A stretch of 64,000 nucleotides of DNA from contig NZ_JAIUIE010000001.1 in the NCBI RefSeq assembly GCF_020165495.1, positions 372,001 to 436,000 of the forward strand, given 5' to 3'. Both the position numbers and the translations under genes were made by a program. This DNA comes from Mesorhizobium sp. BR1-1-16. GTDB taxonomy: Bacteria; Pseudomonadota; Alphaproteobacteria; Rhizobiales; Kaistiaceae. The notes under the pieces were generated by a model that was not told where the DNA came from, ran no database searches, and saw only the letters and a list, made by a program, of their open reading frames with translations. Below are positions 1 to 9,254 of the stretch, one piece after another (the stretch's first letter is position 1; every line of letters begins with the position of its first letter).

Positions 1-631
1 GGCCGGATTGCGTCGTGAAGCTGTCTCGGATCGAGCCGAGATCACCCGCAACGAGGGCGAACAGATAGGACGGCTTCGGGAACGGGTCGTGCCAGATCGC
101 AAAATGGCGGTTGGTGCCGGGAATGTCGCCATGGCCTGCGGGATTGCCATTGCCGAGCAGGATCGGCGCCTCGTCCTTCCGCGCCTCGATGCGGGTCGTA
201 TAGACGGCCAGCACGTCGGGCCGGTCGAGGAAATAGGTGATGCGCCTGAAGCCCTCGGCCTCGCATTGGGTGCAATAGGTGCCGCTGCTGCGATAAAGCC
301 CCATCAGCTTGGTGTTCGCGGACGGGTCGACGATCGTTTCGACCTCGAGCGTAAACGGACCGCTTGGGACGTCGATGACCGTCAGCAGCGACGGAGTCGC
401 GGTGAAGCGGCCCGGCGCAAGAACAACGCCATTGAGCTTCAACCCCGAAAACTGGAGTTCATCGCCGATGAGCTCGAGCGTGGTTGGCGCGCCGGGCTCG
501 GGGCGGATCGCCAGCCGCGCCGCAATGCGCGTCGCCGACTTGTCCAGCCGCACGTCGAGATCGACTTTGTCGATGCGAAAAGACGGCGGCGTATAGTCGA
601 CCAGTCTGAACGGCGCCTCGGCTGCCTTCAT
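1..631 (-). CDS. pepN: Aminopeptidase N (M1 family), N-terminal 210 residues
   Basis: Leftward gene whose 3' part lies outside the window. Translation from the ATG at 631-629 gives MKAAEAPFRLVDYTPPSF and then the PepN N-terminal beta-domain motif GLYRSSGTYCTQCEAEGF followed by RRITYFLDRP. This is the conserved segment before the catalytic domain in M1 zinc aminopeptidases of the E. coli PepN type. The HExxH zinc site is expected beyond the window edge and is not visible. A GGGAGGA ribosome site lies directly upstream of the start. The enzyme releases N-terminal residues from cytoplasmic peptides. The gene is divergent from the LacI-type regulator. Confidence 0.9.
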   Translation of the reverse strand, partial: MKAAEAPFRLVDYTPPSFRIDKVDLDVRLDKSATRIAARLAIRPEPGAPTTLELIGDELQFSGLKLNGVVLAPGRFTATPSLLTVIDVPSGPFTLEVETIVDPSANTKLMGLYRSSGTYCTQCEAEGFRRITYFLDRPDVLAVYTTRIEARKDEAPILLGNGNPAGHGDIPGTNRHFAIWHDPFPKPSYLFALVAGDLGSIRDSFTTQSG

Positions 632-690
632 CTTGTCCTCCCGAACGGTGCCGTCTTGAGATGACGGTTCACATATCTCTTGCAGGTGTG

Positions 691-708
691 GCAGACAGCG
701 CTGTCTGC
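691..708. promoter_or_regulatory. Perfect 18-bp palindrome, candidate LacI-type operator
   Basis: The sequence GCAGACAGCGCTGTCTGC is a perfect inverted repeat with a central CG, the usual geometry of LacI-family operators. It lies in the divergent intergenic region between pepN and the LacI-family gene, about 210 bp before that gene's start. Assigning it to this regulator is inference. Confidence 0.45.
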
Positions 709-915
709 ACCGCTTTCCCGATGCTGGACCCATGCCTTGAGGGAATCTTCCATAACTTCAGCCCCGGCGCAAACGATCAACCGACGATTGTGGGTGAAAG
801 GCAAAGTGGGTCCACCGAAAATATGTGGGGTGCCTTACGAACCGGGTGCACACCGCTCCGATTGAGTTGCCTACCTCAGTTTCTGATGGTAACTCATCAG
901 GCGGGAGGACAGCGC

Positions 916-1941
916 TTGACCAAGACCACGCTCCAGGATGTTGCGCGGGAAGCAGGCGTCAGCCTCGCGACGGTCGATCGCGTGCTGAATGGCCGTGCCG
1001 GCGTCCATGCGCGGACCATCGAGCGCGTCCAGGCCGCCATTGACCGGCTCAACTACCAACCGGATCGATTGGCCTCGCGCCTCGCCCGCGGCCGAGACTA
1101 TCGTTTCGAGGTCGTCCTGCCGACCGGGGCGAACGACTTCATGCGCCTGCTCGAGCAGGAGTTTCGCGATACCGCCGATCGCTACATGCATGAACGGGTT
1201 CGCATCACCTTCACCCATGTCGACGTCTTCGATGGCGAGGCGCTGGCAATGGCGCTCGAGCGCCTTCCCGTCGACCTCGACGGCGTCGCCCTGGTCGCGC
1301 TCGATCATCCGGCTGTCGCCGAGGCGGTCAATATGTTGACCGATCGGGGCACGACTGTCGTGACGCTCGTCTCCGACCTGCCGGGGACCCGCCGCGCGCA
1401 TTTCGTCGGCATCGACAACTACGCCGCCGGCCGCACTGCTGCGACGCTGCTCGGCCGGTTCCTCGGTCACCGCAGCGGCAAGGTCGGCCTCATCGCCGGC
1501 TCGCTCGCCTTGCGCGATCACACCGAACGCCAATATGGCTTCGAGCAGGTGGTCCAGCGCGAATATCCGGATCTTGAGGTCCTGCCGATCAGGGAGGGTC
1601 GCGACGACGACGACCGCGTCGAGCGCGTCGCCGACGCGCTGCTCGCCGATCACGCCGATCTCGTCGGCATCTATAATGTCGGCGCAGGAACGGCCGGCAT
1701 CGTCGCCGCGCTCGATCGATCCGGGCGCGCGCGCGAGGTGGTGTTCATCGCGCATGAACTGACGCCGCCCAATCGTCGCCAGCTGATCCGCGGCACCATC
1801 GACGCCCTGATCAATCAGGACGCTGGCCACATGGCCCGCAGCGCGGCCCGCATTCTGCTGGCGGCGCGCGAGGGCATGCCGATCGTTCCCGGGCAGGAGC
1901 GGATTCGGATCGACATCTTTGTCAGGGACAATGTTCCCTGA
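916..1941 (+). CDS. LacI-family transcriptional regulator
   Basis: Predicted 341-residue sugar-responsive repressor or activator. Residues 4-25 form the LacI helix-turn-helix (TLQDVAREAGVSLATVDRVL); the usual TVSRVLN is TVDRVLN here. The hinge helix follows and then a periplasmic-binding-protein-like sensor domain. I chose the TTG start at 916 because GGGAGG at 903-908 sits 7 bases upstream and the HTH begins immediately after. An in-frame ATG at 886 (MVTHQAGG...) is the alternative. The next two genes, an isomerase-like TIM barrel and an NAD-dependent dehydrogenase, follow on the same strand without an obvious promoter, so it probably controls their shared transcript. The effector is unknown. 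Confidence 0.88.
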   Translation: MTKTTLQDVAREAGVSLATVDRVLNGRAGVHARTIERVQAAIDRLNYQPDRLASRLARGRDYRFEVVLPTGANDFMRLLEQEFRDTADRYMHERVRITFTHVDVFDGEALAMALERLPVDLDGVALVALDHPAVAEAVNMLTDRGTTVVTLVSDLPGTRRAHFVGIDNYAAGRTAATLLGRFLGHRSGKVGLIAGSLALRDHTERQYGFEQVVQREYPDLEVLPIREGRDDDDRVERVADALLADHADLVGIYNVGAGTAGIVAALDRSGRAREVVFIAHELTPPNRRQLIRGTIDALINQDAGHMARSAARILLAAREGMPIVPGQERIRIDIFVRDNVP

Positions 1942-2001
1942 TGCCCGATCGGCGCGGCCGATGCCGTGCCCGGAGGCTTTATTTCAACAAGGAGGATGCT
2001 C

Positions 2002-3057
2002 ATGAAGACGATCAAGGGTCCGGCGATTTTTCTCGCCCAGTTCGCCGGCGACGCGGCCCCGTTCAATTCGTTCGACGCCATCTGCGGATGGGCCGCTTCG
2101 CTCGGCTACAAGGGCGTCCAGATCCCGACCTGGGACAGCCGCCTGATCGACCTCGACAAGGCTTCGGATTCCAAGGATTACTGCGACGAACTCGCCGGCA
2201 CTGCCGCCAAGCATGGCCTGGAGATCACCGAGCTCGCCTCGCACATCATCGGCCAGCTCGTCGCCGTTCATCCCGTCTATGACGAACTGATGGATGGCTT
2301 CGCCGCTCCCGCGGTGCGCGGCAATTCGAAGGCACGCCAGGAATGGGCCGTCGATCATCTGAAGCGCTGTGCGCGCGCCTCGAAGAATCTCGGCCTGAAG
2401 GCGCATCCGACCTTCTCGGGCGCGCTCGCCTGGCCGTTCCTCTATCCGTTCCCGCAGCGGCCGGCTGGCCTCGTCGAGGAAGCCTTCGCCGAGCTCGGCC
2501 GTCGCTGGACGCCGATCCTCGAAGTGTTCGAGGAGAACGGCGTCGACGTCGCCTACGAGATTCATCCGAGCGAGGATCTGCATGACGGCATCACCTTCGA
2601 GATGTTCCTCGCCGAAGTGAAGGATCATCCGCGCGCCAACCTGCTCTACGATCCCTCGCACTTCGTGCTGCAGCAGCTCGACTATCTCGACTACATCGAT
2701 ATCTATCACGAGCGCATCAAGGCGTTTCATGTGAAGGATGCCGAGTTCAACCCGACCGGCCGCCAGGGCGTCTATGGCGGCTATCAGAGCTGGGTGAATC
2801 GCGCCGGCCGCTTCCGCTCGCTCGGCGACGGGCAGGTCGATTTCGGCGCCATCTTCTCGAAGCTGACGGCCTATGACTATGACAGCTGGGCCGTGCTCGA
2901 ATGGGAATGCGCCCTGAAGCATCCCGAGGACGGCGCGCGCGAGGGTGCCGAGTTCATCAAGCACCACATCATCCGCGTCACCGAGCACGCCTTTGACGAT
3001 TTCGCCGGTGCTGGCACCGACGAGGCCGCCAACCGCCGTATTCTCGGCATCGCCTGA
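2002..3057 (+). CDS. Sugar phosphate isomerase/epimerase-family TIM-barrel protein
   Basis: A 351-residue protein of the xylose-isomerase-like TIM barrel superfamily (AP endonuclease 2 fold). Recognisable metal-site segments are YEIHPSEDLHDG, LLYDPSHFVLQ, FHVKDAEF and a C-terminal WECALKHPEDG, giving the usual Glu/Asp/His/Glu ligands. AAGGAGG at 1989-1995 selects the ATG at 2002 over the ATG at 1996. It lies between a LacI regulator and a Gfo/Idh/MocA dehydrogenase. That set of three is typical of catabolism of inositols or modified sugars, where a dehydrogenase makes a keto-sugar that the TIM barrel isomerises, epimerises or hydrates. The exact substrate cannot be read from sequence. Confidence 0.85.
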   Translation: MKTIKGPAIFLAQFAGDAAPFNSFDAICGWAASLGYKGVQIPTWDSRLIDLDKASDSKDYCDELAGTAAKHGLEITELASHIIGQLVAVHPVYDELMDGFAAPAVRGNSKARQEWAVDHLKRCARASKNLGLKAHPTFSGALAWPFLYPFPQRPAGLVEEAFAELGRRWTPILEVFEENGVDVAYEIHPSEDLHDGITFEMFLAEVKDHPRANLLYDPSHFVLQQLDYLDYIDIYHERIKAFHVKDAEFNPTGRQGVYGGYQSWVNRAGRFRSLGDGQVDFGAIFSKLTAYDYDSWAVLEWECALKHPEDGAREGAEFIKHHIIRVTEHAFDDFAGAGTDEAANRRILGIA

Positions 3058-3170
3058 CGCATCGCGGCTTCGCGGACCGGAGTTCGCGAGGCCGCTTCAC
3101 GTCCGCTTATCCTGCGTCGTCGCCGGTCCTCCGCGGATCGCCCGGCAACGCTTCAGTGAAGGAACACGAC

Positions 3171-4343
3171 ATGGCCATTGAAGGCAGCAAGGAAGAAGCC
3201 GCGGGCGGACGCATCCGTCTCGGCATGGTGGGCGGCGGGCAGGGCGCGTTCATCGGCGCAGTCCACCGTATCGCGTCGCGCATCGACGACCAGTATGAAC
3301 TCGTCGCTGGCGCGCTATCCTCCGAGCCCGCGCGGGCGAAGGCATCGGCCAAGGATCTCGGCATCGCCGACGATCGCGCCTATGGCTCGTTCGCCGAAAT
3401 GGCGAAAGTGGAAGCCGCGCGTCCCGATGGCATCGAGGCCGTTGCGATCGTGACGCCGAACAACATGCATGCGCCTGCCGCCAAGGCGTTCCTCGAAGCC
3501 GGCATCCACGTCATCTGCGACAAGCCGCTGACGACGACCGTCGCCGAAGCCGAGGAACTCGTCGCGCTCGCGAAGAAGTCCGGCAAGGTCTTCGCCGTCA
3601 CGCACAACTACACCGGCTATCCGATGATCCGCCAGGCGCGGGCCATGGTCGCGGCCGGCGAACTCGGCACCCTCCGCCTCGTGCAGGCCGAATATCCCCA
3701 GGATTGGCTGACCGAGAAGGCCGAGGCCACGGGCTCCAAGCAGGCCGAGTGGCGCACCGATCCGAAGCGTTCCGGCGCCGGCGGCTGCATTGGCGATATC
3801 GGCACGCATGCCTATAACCTCGCCTGTTTCGTCACGGGCCTCGAGCTCGACGAACTGCTGGCGCAGCTCTCGACCTTCGTCGAGGGACGGCTGCTCGACG
3901 ACGACGTCGAGATCCTGCTGCGCTGGAAGGGCGGTGCCCGCGGCATGCTCTGGGCGAGCCAGGTGGCCGTCGGCCATGAGAACGGACTGAAGCTCAGGGT
4001 CTACGGCACCAAGGGCGGCCTCGAATGGACGCAGGCCGATCCGAACTATCTGTGGTTCACGAAGTTCGGAGAGCCGAAGCAGCTGCTGACCCGTGGCGGC
4101 GCTGGCGCATGGCCGGAAGCGGCGCGCGTCACCCGCGTGCCGGGTGGCCATCCCGAAGGCTATCTCGAGGGTTTCGCCACCATCTATACCGAAGCGGCCC
4201 GCGCCATCCGCGCTGCCCGCGAAGGCAAGCCGGTCGATGCCGACGTGATCTATCCCTCGATCGAGGATGGCCTCATCGGCATGAAGTTCATCGAAGCGGC
4301 TGTGAAGTCATCGCAGGCGGGTAACGTCTGGACCAAGGTCTGA
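3171..4343 (+). CDS. Gfo/Idh/MocA-family NAD(P)-dependent oxidoreductase
   Basis: A 390-residue dehydrogenase. The N-terminal Rossmann fold starts with RLGMVGGGQGAFIGAVH, and the family's EKP-type motif appears as CDKPLTTT at about residue 118. The C-terminal alpha/beta substrate domain contains GGCIGDIGTHAYNL with the conserved Asp/His pair. The ATG at 3171 is chosen because AAGGA at 3159-3163 lies 7 bases upstream; a GTG at 3156 is also in frame. It is the last gene of the LacI/TIM-barrel/dehydrogenase set and is followed by a strong terminator. It probably oxidises a sugar or cyclitol hydroxyl with NAD(P)+; the substrate is not identifiable. Confidence 0.9.
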   Translation: MAIEGSKEEAAGGRIRLGMVGGGQGAFIGAVHRIASRIDDQYELVAGALSSEPARAKASAKDLGIADDRAYGSFAEMAKVEAARPDGIEAVAIVTPNNMHAPAAKAFLEAGIHVICDKPLTTTVAEAEELVALAKKSGKVFAVTHNYTGYPMIRQARAMVAAGELGTLRLVQAEYPQDWLTEKAEATGSKQAEWRTDPKRSGAGGCIGDIGTHAYNLACFVTGLELDELLAQLSTFVEGRLLDDDVEILLRWKGGARGMLWASQVAVGHENGLKLRVYGTKGGLEWTQADPNYLWFTKFGEPKQLLTRGGAGAWPEAARVTRVPGGHPEGYLEGFATIYTEAARAIRAAREGKPVDADVIYPSIEDGLIGMKFIEAAVKSSQAGNVWTKV

Positions 4344-4380
4344 ACGAAGGCGGCGGTAGCCGCTGTGGGCTGTGATGGAA

Positions 4381-4405
4381 GGGGCGCCTCCGGGTGCCCC
4401 TTTTT
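4381..4405 (+). terminator. Rho-independent terminator after the dehydrogenase operon
   Basis: An 8-bp GC-rich stem (GGGGCGCC / GGTGCCCC) with a TCCG loop is followed by TTTTT. It ends the LacI / TIM-barrel / oxidoreductase transcript. Confidence 0.88.
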
Positions 4406-4831
4406 CGCTTAAGAGATCAATCGTCGCGCCAATGCTCGCGACGAGCGCAATGGAAACGAAGCTGAATCGGGCGGCGGTGTTGCCGCCGGGCCACGCATGC
4501 ACCATCTATCGGCACTAGGCCGCCACATCGTTGGTCTGCCTCGGCCGGTCACTGGTCGCCACCGCTTCGTCCTGGCGGCGGGGCCCGGCAAACAAGGCGG
4601 CGCCGGTTCGATAAATCTTGAAGCGGATGCGAATTAATCATTGTTTGCGGAGAAGCGCGAAAAAGCGTCAACATTCGTTAACGCCCATTGCGGCTTGGTT
4701 TCGGCGGGCGGCGGGGCGCTGCGAAGAGGCATTTGTCTCGACCCGCTGTTCCGCTATCGTTGTGCGGTGCACTCCATCTGCTATAAGCACGCCCGGCCGC
4801 CGGTGCGCGCGGTGAACGAGATGACCTGTCA
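4406..4831. other. Gene-free stretch before kup
   Basis: About 425 bp with no convincing coding frame on either strand and no RNA gene or repeat recognised. It presumably carries the kup promoter, but no clear -35/-10 pair was identified. Confidence 0.5.
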
Positions 4832-6781
4832 ATGGTTCTGAATGTGCAGGGCGGAGACGAGGCTCAGGCCACGGCTCCTGTGGCGGGCTCGCCCGCCGCC
4901 GAGCAATCCGGTCACGGTTCCGTGCATGCCGGCTTCTGGACGCTGGCCCTCGGCTCGGTCGGCGTCGTCTATGGCGACATCGGCACGAGCGTCATCTACG
5001 CGCTGCGCGAGGCGCTGCATGCCGCGCGGAGCGCGCATGGCATGGTCATCCGCGAGGATGTCATCAGCATCATTTCGCTGATCCTCTGGACGCTGACCAT
5101 CATCGTCACGCTGAAATATGTCGTCATTTTGCTCCGCGCCGACAACAATGGCGAAGGCGGCACGCTGTCGCTGATGGCGCTCGCGACCCGCACCGTGGGC
5201 AAGTCGGCGCCGATCATCTTCGTTCTCGGCGTGGCCGGCGCGGCGCTGTTTTACGGCGATGCCGTCATCACGCCAGCCATCTCGGTGCTCTCCGCCGTAG
5301 AAGGCATCAAGCTGGTGACACCGGCGCTCGACGATTTCGTCGTGCCGATCACCATTGCCATCATCGCGGCGCTGTTCCTCGTGCAACGCTATGGCACGGC
5401 GCGCGTCGCCTCGCTGTTCGGTCCGATCACCGCCGTCTGGTTCATCGTCATGACGATCGGCGGCTTCATGCATATTGCCGACGATCCTGCGATTTTCGCG
5501 GCGCTCAACCCCTATCACGCGGTGCGCTATATCTGGGTCAACGGCCACACCGGCCTGATCGTCATCGGCGCGGTGTTCCTGTCGGTGACCGGGGCCGAGG
5601 CGCTCTATGCCGATCTCGGGCATTTCGGTCGCAAGCCGATCCAGGCTGCCTGGCTCGGCTTTGTGTTTCCGGCGCTTGCCGCCAACTATCTGGGGCAGGG
5701 CGCGCTGGTGCTGGCCCACCCCGAGGCTATCGCCAATCCCTTCTTCCTGCTGTTCCCGGAATGGGCGGTGCTGCCCGTCGTGATTCTCGCCACCATGGCG
5801 ACCGTGATCGCGTCACAGGCCGTCATCACCGGTGCGTTCTCGATGACGCGTCAGGCGATCCAGCTGAAGCTGCTGCCGCGCATGGATATCGAGCACACGT
5901 CGGAGCAGCATGCCGGCCAGATCTACATGCCGCAGGTCAATACGCTGCTGATGATCGCTGTGCTGATGCTGGTCGTGCTGTTTGGCTCGTCCAGCCGCCT
6001 GGCGACCGCCTATGGCATCTCGGTGACCGGCGAAATGGTCATCACGGCCTGCCTCGCCTTCATCGTCGTCTGGCGCTTCTGGCGCTGGCCGGTTTGGGTC
6101 GCCGCGCTGCTCATCGCGCCGTTCCTCGTCATCGATCTCGTCTTCCTCGGCGCCAATCTGATCAAGATCACCGAGGGTGGTTGGGTGCCGCTGCTCTTCG
6201 CCTTCTCGATCATGGTGATCATGCGGTCCTGGGTTCGTGGCACCAAGATCCTGTTCGACAAGAGCCGCCGCAACGACGTGCCGCTCAACGAACTCGTCAA
6301 GAACCTCGAAAAGAGCAGCGTCGTCCGCGTTCCCGGGACGGCGGTGTTCCTGACCAGCGACCCGGAAACCGCGCCGTCCTCGCTGCTGCACAGTCTCAAG
6401 CACTATCGCGTGCTGCATCAGAAGAACGTGCTGCTGACGGTCATCTCGTCCAACGTGCCGCATATCGACGATGCCGACCGCATCCGCATCGAGCCGGTCA
6501 ATGACAGCTTCACGCGGGTGTTCATGACCTTCGGCTATATGGAGACGCCGAACGTGCCGAAGGCGCTTGGCCTCTGCCGCAAGCAGGGCTGGAAATACGA
6601 CATCATGTCGACGTCGTTCTTCCTGTCGCGCCGCTCGATCAAGCCGGCGAAGGACCGCATCTTCTCGCGCCTGCAGGACAAGCTGTTCATCAAGCTTGCG
6701 ATCAATGCAAGCGATGCGACCGAATATTTCCACATCCCGACCGGCCGCGTGGTCGAAATCGGGACGCAAATGACGATCTGA
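4832..6781 (+). CDS. kup: Kup-family potassium uptake protein
   Basis: A 649-residue KUP/HAK/KT transporter, probably a proton-coupled K+ importer of the inner membrane. The family signature [18 protein letters not shown] is near residue 48; most members have GDIGTSPLYA. Further family segments are [13 protein letters not shown] and [19 protein letters not shown]. About twelve hydrophobic helices are followed by a hydrophilic C-terminal domain from roughly residue 470, containing [10 protein letters not shown]. Length matches the family. The ATG at 4832 has only a weak ribosome site. It converges on the MFS gene with a 13-bp gap. Rhizobia often carry more than one kup copy, so paralog numbering is not possible. 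Confidence 0.95.
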   Translation: MVLNVQGGDEAQATAPVAGSPAAEQSGHGSVHAGFWTLALGSVGVVYGDIGTSVIYALREALHAARSAHGMVIREDVISIISLILWTLTIIVTLKYVVILLRADNNGEGGTLSLMALATRTVGKSAPIIFVLGVAGAALFYGDAVITPAISVLSAVEGIKLVTPALDDFVVPITIAIIAALFLVQRYGTARVASLFGPITAVWFIVMTIGGFMHIADDPAIFAALNPYHAVRYIWVNGHTGLIVIGAVFLSVTGAEALYADLGHFGRKPIQAAWLGFVFPALAANYLGQGALVLAHPEAIANPFFLLFPEWAVLPVVILATMATVIASQAVITGAFSMTRQAIQLKLLPRMDIEHTSEQHAGQIYMPQVNTLLMIAVLMLVVLFGSSSRLATAYGISVTGEMVITACLAFIVVWRFWRWPVWVAALLIAPFLVIDLVFLGANLIKITEGGWVPLLFAFSIMVIMRSWVRGTKILFDKSRRNDVPLNELVKNLEKSSVVRVPGTAVFLTSDPETAPSSLLHSLKHYRVLHQKNVLLTVISSNVPHIDDADRIRIEPVNDSFTRVFMTFGYMETPNVPKALGLCRKQGWKYDIMSTSFFLSRRSIKPAKDRIFSRLQDKLFIKLAINASDATEYFHIPTGRVVEIGTQMTI

Positions 6782-6794
6782 TCCGAGAGCCGGT

Positions 6795-7958
6795 TCAGAC
6801 GTCTCTTCTGCTTGGCTGGCGCGCCGGCCTGGCCAGGAACACCATCAGCGCCAGGAAGCCGGCGGCGACCGACACCGGCAGTGCTTCGGCGCCGAACAGG
6901 TCGATGAGATAACCGATCGGCGTCGCGCCGATGACCGATCCGGCGGAATAGGCCATGCCGAAGCCCGTCGAGACGATGGCCAGACGTTGGCCGCGGAAGT
7001 CCTGCCCGATCAGCACGATGCCGAGTGTATAGACGCCGGCGATCGTGCCGCCGGCCATGAACAGGACGGGCTGCAGCGCGATTCCCTCGCCCATGACGAA
7101 GGGCAACAATGCCGTCGCGACAGCCGCGATGAGAGTCGCGCCGACCAGCACGATGCGTCGTCCGTGGCGGTCGGCCAACCAGCCGAGCGCAACGACCAGC
7201 ACAGCCTCGCCGAGCGCGAACGTCGCCACGAGGCGGGACGCGGCCGCATCGGACAGTCCATGTGCCAGGCCATAGAGCGGCAGCAGGCTCTGCATGGCCG
7301 TCTCGCCGATGCCCGACATGAAGGCAACGAGCAGGATCGGCCCGCCGAGGCCGATGGCGAGGCGCCACTGGCTGATGCCCTCCGGCGCCGCATCATGCTC
7401 GGTCTCGACGACGGACGCGGAACGCGTCGACAGCACGGCCGAAAGCAGGGCACCGACGGCGAGCGGGATCATGGCGGCGATCAGCGGCCAGGATCCGGTG
7501 ACGCCGGTTGCGCCGAGCGCAAGCGGTCCGAGAAACTGGCAGATCGCGTAAAGCGTCCCGGAGGCAGCGATGATGCGGCCACGACGCCTGTCGTCGAGTT
7601 CGCCGTTGAGCCAGATTTCCGTCGTCGTCCACAGCGCCGAAAAGCACGTGCCCATCACGAAGCGCGCGACGAACCAGACCGCGACATGGGGAACGAGCAG
7701 GATGGCGCCAAAGGACAGGAAGGGCACCGCGAATAGCACCGCGACCAGCCGGCCGATGCCGAGTCGTTCGATCGTCGCGGGCAGGAACGGACCGACGAAG
7801 AGGATGCCAACGCCGGCCAGCGAAGCGTTGAAACCGATCAGCCAGCTCGCGAGTTCGCGCTTTTCCAGGGCCAGCGAGAAGAAGGGATAGCTGTAGCCAT
7901 AAAGCAGCGCCTCGGTTCCGATCAGGCATAAAATGCCAGCGACACGCCATGACCGCAC
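6795..7958 (-). CDS. MFS transporter (YcaD-like major facilitator)
   Basis: A 387-residue protein with about twelve transmembrane helices, beginning MRSWRVAGILCLIGTEALLY. Between helices 2 and 3 and in the second half there are MFS loop motifs such as GWLADRHGRRIVLVGA. The segment WTTTEIWLNGELDDRRRGR after helix 4 resembles the YcaD/UMF-type group. I chose the GTG at 7958 because AGGGAG lies 10 bases upstream on the minus strand. A longer frame reaches 8096 but overlaps the upstream gene and lacks a ribosome site. It lies 52 bp downstream of an uncharacterised gene on the same strand, possibly in one operon. Substrate unknown. Confidence 0.85.
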   Translation of the reverse strand: MRSWRVAGILCLIGTEALLYGYSYPFFSLALEKRELASWLIGFNASLAGVGILFVGPFLPATIERLGIGRLVAVLFAVPFLSFGAILLVPHVAVWFVARFVMGTCFSALWTTTEIWLNGELDDRRRGRIIAASGTLYAICQFLGPLALGATGVTGSWPLIAAMIPLAVGALLSAVLSTRSASVVETEHDAAPEGISQWRLAIGLGGPILLVAFMSGIGETAMQSLLPLYGLAHGLSDAAASRLVATFALGEAVLVVALGWLADRHGRRIVLVGATLIAAVATALLPFVMGEGIALQPVLFMAGGTIAGVYTLGIVLIGQDFRGQRLAIVSTGFGMAYSAGSVIGATPIGYLIDLFGAEALPVSVAAGFLALMVFLARPARQPSRRDV

Positions 7959-8010
7959 GATCGGCAAGCTCCCTGGAGGCTGCGGCCGGAGCCGGACGGC
8001 CGTGTTCCGC

Positions 8011-8970
8011 TCAGAAACGGAGCTCCGAGACGATATCCTGTACGGGCAGGTACATGCCGCCCGACTGACCGTCGCGGCCTGCGACGAACTCGGCACCTTC
8101 GAAGCGCGCGGCGATCCACTTGCGGCAGAGCCTTTCGGCGTAGACCACCGGCATCTCGTGGCTATGGGTTTCCTTCACCGTTTCGGCAAAGACCGGATCG
8201 TTGTGCGGGGCGGTCCAGGAGCGGCGATCTTCGGACAGCGCGACGGAGCGCTGCGGCACGGCCGAGACCCGGTTGTACATCGAGATCGTATTCTCGGACA
8301 TGTTCTGCCAGGCCGTTGCACAGCGATGCAGGAGCCGCTCGAAGTCCGATCGCTTGTCGATCTGATGCGGCGCGCAGTGGAAGTGCCGCTTGGCGAGATC
8401 CTTGACCAGCATGCCGAACGCAAACGCGTCCGACGTCGTGTTGATCGCCAGGAACGGGGCGCTCAGCGATGGGTCGTAAAGTGGATCGGCGATCGCTCCG
8501 GCGTGGCGGCAGAAGGCGACCGGAAAGAACTCGTAGGTGGTGGTCAGCCCTGTGACCGGGCACTCAATCTCGAAGGGAATCGCGATCGTCTGCGCGTTGA
8601 TCAAAGCGCCGGCGCTGTCGGCAAACCCGGCATCGGTCATGATCTCGCCGAGCTTGCGCAATTCCCCGAGCGAATCGGCATAGTCGGTCTCGAGGCTCGG
8701 AACGATGGCCAGAAAACCCGTCTTGCGATGCGCCTCAACTTCGCTTCGGAACGATTCCAGCGCGGTCAGGAACTGATAGCCGTTGCGAATATGCTCGACC
8801 ATATAGCGACCGAGCTGGAATTCCCGCTTGCCCGCCGAGCAGCGGACATCGTTGTCACGCCATTGCTCGAAATCGGATTCTGAAACAACGCCCGTTGCCG
8901 ACGAGACAGGGCAGCGGCCCATCCCGGACGGAGCCGCAACCGGCTCCTCATCGACCTGTCCCCGACGCAT
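8011..8970 (-). CDS. Conserved-looking hypothetical protein, 319 aa
   Basis: I do not recognise the family. The protein is soluble, with no signal peptide or membrane helix. It has a mixed alpha/beta composition and several distinctive segments: CPVTGLTTTYEFFPVAFCRH, LAINTTSDAFAFGMLVKDL and HFHCAPHQIDKRSDFERLL. The ATG at 8970 is preferred over 8997 because AGAGG lies 6 bases upstream. It has the codon usage of its neighbours and a good ribosome site, so it looks like a real gene. It is followed 52 bp later by the MFS gene in the same orientation. No function is proposed. Confidence 0.75.
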   Translation of the reverse strand: MRRGQVDEEPVAAPSGMGRCPVSSATGVVSESDFEQWRDNDVRCSAGKREFQLGRYMVEHIRNGYQFLTALESFRSEVEAHRKTGFLAIVPSLETDYADSLGELRKLGEIMTDAGFADSAGALINAQTIAIPFEIECPVTGLTTTYEFFPVAFCRHAGAIADPLYDPSLSAPFLAINTTSDAFAFGMLVKDLAKRHFHCAPHQIDKRSDFERLLHRCATAWQNMSENTISMYNRVSAVPQRSVALSEDRRSWTAPHNDPVFAETVKETHSHEMPVVYAERLCRKWIAARFEGAEFVAGRDGQSGGMYLPVQDIVSELRF

Positions 8971-9254
8971 TGCGTGCCTCTTTACGCAGAACAACAAGAC
9001 TTGGCCAGTTGCGTGGCGACAACCTGAGCGAGAAAATCAACGCATTGTTAACTTTAGTGGAGCGCGCGATCGAGTTCAAGAACGCCTCGCACTCCTGTGC
9101 TAGTTTTTAGGTGTCGAGTGGTCGCTCCACCCCGGCAGCTTGCTAGCCGTCAGAAGGGGGCAAGCCCGGAAAATGGCGGCGATATGCGCGTGCTTCTTAA
9201 GCCAATGTCAAATTTCATGGCGGAGAATGCGGCGTAGATTGGAGCCTGTTGCCG

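Noticed and set aside
661-915. 85-codon extension of the LacI-type regulator
   Set aside because: The HTH is at the extreme N-terminus in this family and a strong ribosome site precedes the TTG at 916. The extension also contains the candidate operator.
871-1830. Long leftward frame opposite the LacI-type gene
   Set aside because: Shadow of a real gene with clear HTH and sensor domains; the antisense product has no recognisable domain.
7959-8096. 46-codon N-terminal extension of the MFS transporter
   Set aside because: It overlaps the upstream gene, lacks a ribosome site and precedes a normal MFS first helix.
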